A stretch of DNA of 59,016 nucleotides, taken from NCBI RefSeq assembly GCF_017115095.1, contig NZ_JABXKI010000113.1:1-59016 (forward strand), written 5' to 3'. This DNA comes from Nostoc sp. NMS4 (lineage in GTDB: Bacteria; Cyanobacteriota; Cyanobacteriia; Cyanobacteriales; Nostocaceae). The number at the start of each line of letters is the position of its first letter. Positions within the stretch are counted from its first letter, which is position 1. The translations under genes and the position numbers were made by a program. The notes under the pieces were generated by a model, which made no database searches, had not been told where the DNA came from, and worked only from the letters and a program-made list of their open reading frames with translations. Shown piece by piece: positions 56,509 to 59,016 of this stretch.

Positions 56509-57216
56509 ATGAGACCTTATCATCAAATCCCAATTTTCGAGTGTGGTGAACCGCTAATAAAGATTCCTTTAGAATTGTTTGCGGTGGAATCTCCCCACCC
56601 TTATGAAAAATTAGGTGCGCCTTATGGCGATCGCTCTCCTTATTATCTCCGTGAAAGCGCGATCGCAAATTTGCTGCAAGCCCAAAATTATCTTAATCTC
56701 CTCCATCCTCACTGGCATATCCAAATCTTTGATGCCTATCGCCCGATCGCAGTTCAGCAATTTATGGTAGATTACAGCTTCGCCCAAGCAGTTCAGGATA
56801 GGGGACTAACTAATGTGGAGTTATCACCAAACCAACGCCAAGAAATTTGGGAAGCGGTTTATGCAATTTGGGCTGCACCGAGTTTCGATGAAAAAACTCC
56901 ACCTCCTCACAGTACTGGTGGGGCGGTAGATGTAACACTAGTAGATGATACTGGGCAAATAGTAAATATGGGTTCGCCCATTGATGAAATGTCAGAGCGA
57001 TCGCACCCAGATTATTATGCCAATAGCGACGACTCAGAAGCACAAAAGTATCATGCTCATCGTCAGCTATTGCGAGATGTAATGTTAAAAGCTGGCTTTC
57101 AACGCAATCCTAGAGAGTGGTGGCATTTTTCTGTCGGCGATCAAATGTGGGCTTGGCTGAATAATCAATCTAATCCAGCCAATCCTGTTACAGCACGTTA
57201 TGGACGGCTTACATAG
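56509..57216 (+). CDS. M15-family D-alanyl-D-alanine dipeptidase (VanX-like)
   Basis: The VanX signature is clear: IQIFDAYRPIAVQQF, the zinc motif HSTGGAVDVTL (SxHxxGxAxD type), and EWWHFS with the catalytic Glu and the last zinc His. It has 235 residues and no signal peptide. It hydrolyses D-Ala-D-Ala, for peptidoglycan recycling rather than glycopeptide resistance, since no van genes are near. Confidence 0.9.
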   Translation: MRPYHQIPIFECGEPLIKIPLELFAVESPHPYEKLGAPYGDRSPYYLRESAIANLLQAQNYLNLLHPHWHIQIFDAYRPIAVQQFMVDYSFAQAVQDRGLTNVELSPNQRQEIWEAVYAIWAAPSFDEKTPPPHSTGGAVDVTLVDDTGQIVNMGSPIDEMSERSHPDYYANSDDSEAQKYHAHRQLLRDVMLKAGFQRNPREWWHFSVGDQMWAWLNNQSNPANPVTARYGRLT

Positions 57217-57221
57217 ATGCG

Positions 57222-57695
57222 TTATGCATCTTGAGGATTTAACTCTCTTAACTCGTCGGTGGTATAAGTACCAATGGGAGTCCAAACTAGATAGGGAAGG
57301 AGTAGCAACGCCGCCATTAGAGACATTGGCAAAACACAAATTGCTAAAATAACGCCTAAAATCAAACCCACTAGTCCAAGAATTTCTCCAGCTTTGAGAC
57401 TGCGAAACCTGAGCATTATAGGTATGTAGGCGACGGTGATAATTTCTACCAAAAGGTACAAAGCCATTAGCAGCCAAGTAATTAGGCTTCCGGGGTTTTT
57501 TTGCCAAACAATAGTCGCTGAAGCTGCACCACTGATAAAAATCACAGTCCAGATGAACGGAATTAGAGGTTCAAAAACTAGCCAGCGAGGGCGACTTAAA
57601 TGTGCAAACCATTTAACATCACGCGGCGTGATTAAGAAACTCCCAAGGGCGATGGAGAAAGTTACAGCCCCAATTATTATCCAAGATGGAATCAT
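57222..57695 (-). CDS. TspO/MBR-like membrane protein (copy 1)
   Basis: Five hydrophobic helices and the TspO-like phrase RPRWLVFEPLIPFIWTVIFI. The product ends with LLLPYLVWTPIGTYTTDELRELNPQDA, split here by the last helix. I start at ATG giving MIPSWIIIG; an in-frame ATG 13 codons earlier gives an unrelated hydrophilic prefix. TspO proteins bind tetrapyrroles and respond to stress. The neighbouring copy is a close paralogue. Confidence 0.85.
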   Translation of the reverse strand: MIPSWIIIGAVTFSIALGSFLITPRDVKWFAHLSRPRWLVFEPLIPFIWTVIFISGAASATIVWQKNPGSLITWLLMALYLLVEIITVAYIPIMLRFRSLKAGEILGLVGLILGVILAICVLPMSLMAALLLLPYLVWTPIGTYTTDELRELNPQDA

Positions 57696-57785
57696 AATGC
57701 ACTCAAGTTTTGTGTATTTTGTCAAGTCATACACTGCAAGTTTGACAATTTAGGCTAGATGTTTAATCATTCTCTGGGGCGATTC

Positions 57786-58259
57786 TTAGGCATCTTGAGG
57801 ATTGAGACGGATCATCTGCCAAGTGGTATAAGTACCAATGGGACTCCAGAGTAAATAAGGAACTAGTAATAGTGCTGCCCAACCAGAAAAACCTAAGACT
57901 GCAAGTATCAATAAAGCACAAATGACTAAACCCGTGCCACCGAGAATTGTGCCTACTTTCAGACTGCGAAGCTTAAACATTACAGGCGTATAGGCAATGG
58001 TAACAATTTCTAATAGCAGATATAAACCCATGATTAACCAAGTTGAGGTGCTTCCTGGGTCTTTTTCCCAGACAATATAAGCTGACCAAGCACCGCAAAT
58101 AAATATTACAGTCCAAATAATGGGAATTGCGCCCTCAAAAGTTAGCCATCTTGGTCGTTGTAAACGCTTGAACCATTGGCGATCGCTAGGCGTAATCACG
58201 TTCGCGGCTAAAGCAACCAAGAAAGCCACACCCCCAATCACCATCCAAGATTTAATCAT
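57786..58259 (-). CDS. TspO/MBR-like membrane protein (copy 2)
   Basis: It has the same length, helices and phrases as copy 1: QRPRWLTFEGAIPIIWTVIF, AYTPVMFKLRSLKVG, LLWSPIGTYTTWQMIRLNPQDA. It lies 90 bases upstream on the same strand, so the pair is a tandem duplication. The two have diverged by roughly half their residues, so the event is old. Confidence 0.87.
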   Translation of the reverse strand: MIKSWMVIGGVAFLVALAANVITPSDRQWFKRLQRPRWLTFEGAIPIIWTVIFICGAWSAYIVWEKDPGSTSTWLIMGLYLLLEIVTIAYTPVMFKLRSLKVGTILGGTGLVICALLILAVLGFSGWAALLLVPYLLWSPIGTYTTWQMIRLNPQDA

Positions 58260-58585
58260 GCCCGTTATTCCTTTACAAGCGCTATCTATCGCTTAATATC
58301 ACTCTTTATAGTGTGATTTTGTCAATTTAATTGCTAATTACTCATCATCCCTGAGTTTGAAACCTTCACATCGTTTGGCAGGATTTTAAATTATGGGCAT
58401 TGGGAATGGGGCAAAAAGTAAAAAGGACATGATTCGTGTGACTTTTTTAGTGACACGCGATTTAGATGCTATTTTTCCAGATGCGATCGCTATATCGCGT
58501 CCTGCTTGAGATAATGTTACCTTTGAAGCTATCTTTAGGCGATCGCGCCCAAAATCAAGATGTTGATTTGTAAAGGTAGTTTGCA
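58260..58585. other. Gap before the OGFr-like gene
   Basis: No convincing gene. It holds GGGCATTGGGAATGGGGC STRR units near 58395 and two HIP1 octamers. A 66-codon antisense frame here is not supported by any protein-like sequence. Confidence 0.5.
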
Positions 58586-58984
58586 ATGAATCATCAAAAA
58601 CAACTTACTGCAATGCTTATTCCATTCTACTTAGGGGAGCAACAAGATTCAGAAGGTCGAACAATTCAAGAAATGTGGGCTTGGGATTTTGAAGAATTAG
58701 AGTGCGTCCACAATTACATTCAATGGTTGTTCCCTTTGCCTGAGCAAAGTGCATTCAATCATAATGCACCCATCGTTAATGAGGAAGTAATTCAAGCATT
58801 TCAAGACAACCCACACCTACGTCAAAATTTGCTGCGTTCCTTCACCGTTATGCTGAAATTTTATGGGTTGCAACGCCACGAGAGTAATGATGGAAAAATA
58901 CTGGTTAGCCAATCAGAAGACTATCCGAATCGTAAACGCGAATGGGTGCATCCCAGTTTTTATTATTTCAAAACAAATAAATAA
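58586..58984 (+). CDS. Opioid growth factor receptor (OGFr) conserved-domain protein
   Basis: The segment WDFEELECVHNYIQWLFPLPEQSAFNHNAPIV is the core of the OGFr conserved region, followed by a helical FQDNPHLRQNLLRSFTVMLKFYGL. The bacterial members are small stand-alone proteins of unknown function; the name comes from the animal homologue. The 132-residue frame is complete, with a stop inside the window. Confidence 0.85.
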   Translation: MNHQKQLTAMLIPFYLGEQQDSEGRTIQEMWAWDFEELECVHNYIQWLFPLPEQSAFNHNAPIVNEEVIQAFQDNPHLRQNLLRSFTVMLKFYGLQRHESNDGKILVSQSEDYPNRKREWVHPSFYYFKTNK

Positions 58985-59016
58985 CAGGGAAGGATTGTTA
59001 CAGAAAACGGAAGTCA

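Noticed and set aside
58386..58586. 66-codon minus-strand frame with HIP1 octamers
   Set aside because: Reads as translated repeat DNA, and it overlaps the promoter region of the OGFr-like gene.

Overview
The window comes from a filamentous, probably heterocyst-forming cyanobacterium of the Nostoc/Anabaena group. This rests on the many HIP1 octamers (GCGATCGC), the runs of 7-9 bp short tandemly repeated repetitive (STRR) sequences between genes, cyanobacterial housekeeping genes (ndhF1, rbcR, crtQ, sufA, prxQ), PEP-CTERM proteins and a Ser/Thr kinase. I see no rRNA, tRNA, CRISPR array or phage.

Layout. 1-3100: a truncated membrane protein, a solo TnpB element and cbtB. 3800-8750: an iron locus with a Tat-exported two-domain multicopper oxidase, a helix-hairpin-helix/helical lipoprotein, a ferritin-like protein, an FTR1 permease and, convergent to it, a ferric-siderophore-type binding lipoprotein. 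9000-16400: polA, a PEP-CTERM protein, a HAD phosphatase, a DALR-domain protein and a Crp-family regulator. 16480-20440: two PstS-like anchored binding proteins next to a zinc-ribbon Ser/Thr kinase. 20800-26100: rbcR, divergent nnrU, a thioredoxin and ndhF1, closed by two terminators.

26170-32640 is an accessory island: an intact hicBA pair, an orphan addiction-module antitoxin, two small proteins, a three-gene methylase/specificity operon with a DUF7662-HTH gene, a DUF4258/MqsA-type pair and an IS66-like remnant. 32650-40060 returns to core genes: a small membrane protein, a TPR protein, sufA, a large acidic cyanobacterial protein, a 1.75 kb gene-poor gap, a tiny ribbon-helix-helix protein, crtQ and an SRPBCC protein. 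40150-42230 is a second toxin-antitoxin patch in which toxin genes are broken (hicA frameshifted, higB truncated) while antitoxins are intact. 42230-50840 holds a ferredoxin, cobQ, prxQ, an ABC-2 exporter, a choice-of-anchor A protein and an Orn/Lys/Arg decarboxylase.

51300-56300 is the best candidate for an under-described system. It is a three-gene minus-strand operon encoding a trypsin-co-occurring-domain protein (CU044_2847 type), a trypsin-like protease fused to a STAND/AAA-type ATPase, and a paralogous ATPase fused to a large multi-pass membrane region built partly of tandem FGVA tetrapeptides. It looks like a sensor/protease/membrane-effector conflict system. The window ends with a VanX-like dipeptidase, two tandem TspO proteins and an OGFr-like protein.

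Two themes recur. First, dispersed repeats have moved into coding sequence and translation signals (TnpB, the DALR protein, the FTR1 ribosome-binding site). Second, several toxin genes carry frame-breaking lesions next to preserved antitoxins.
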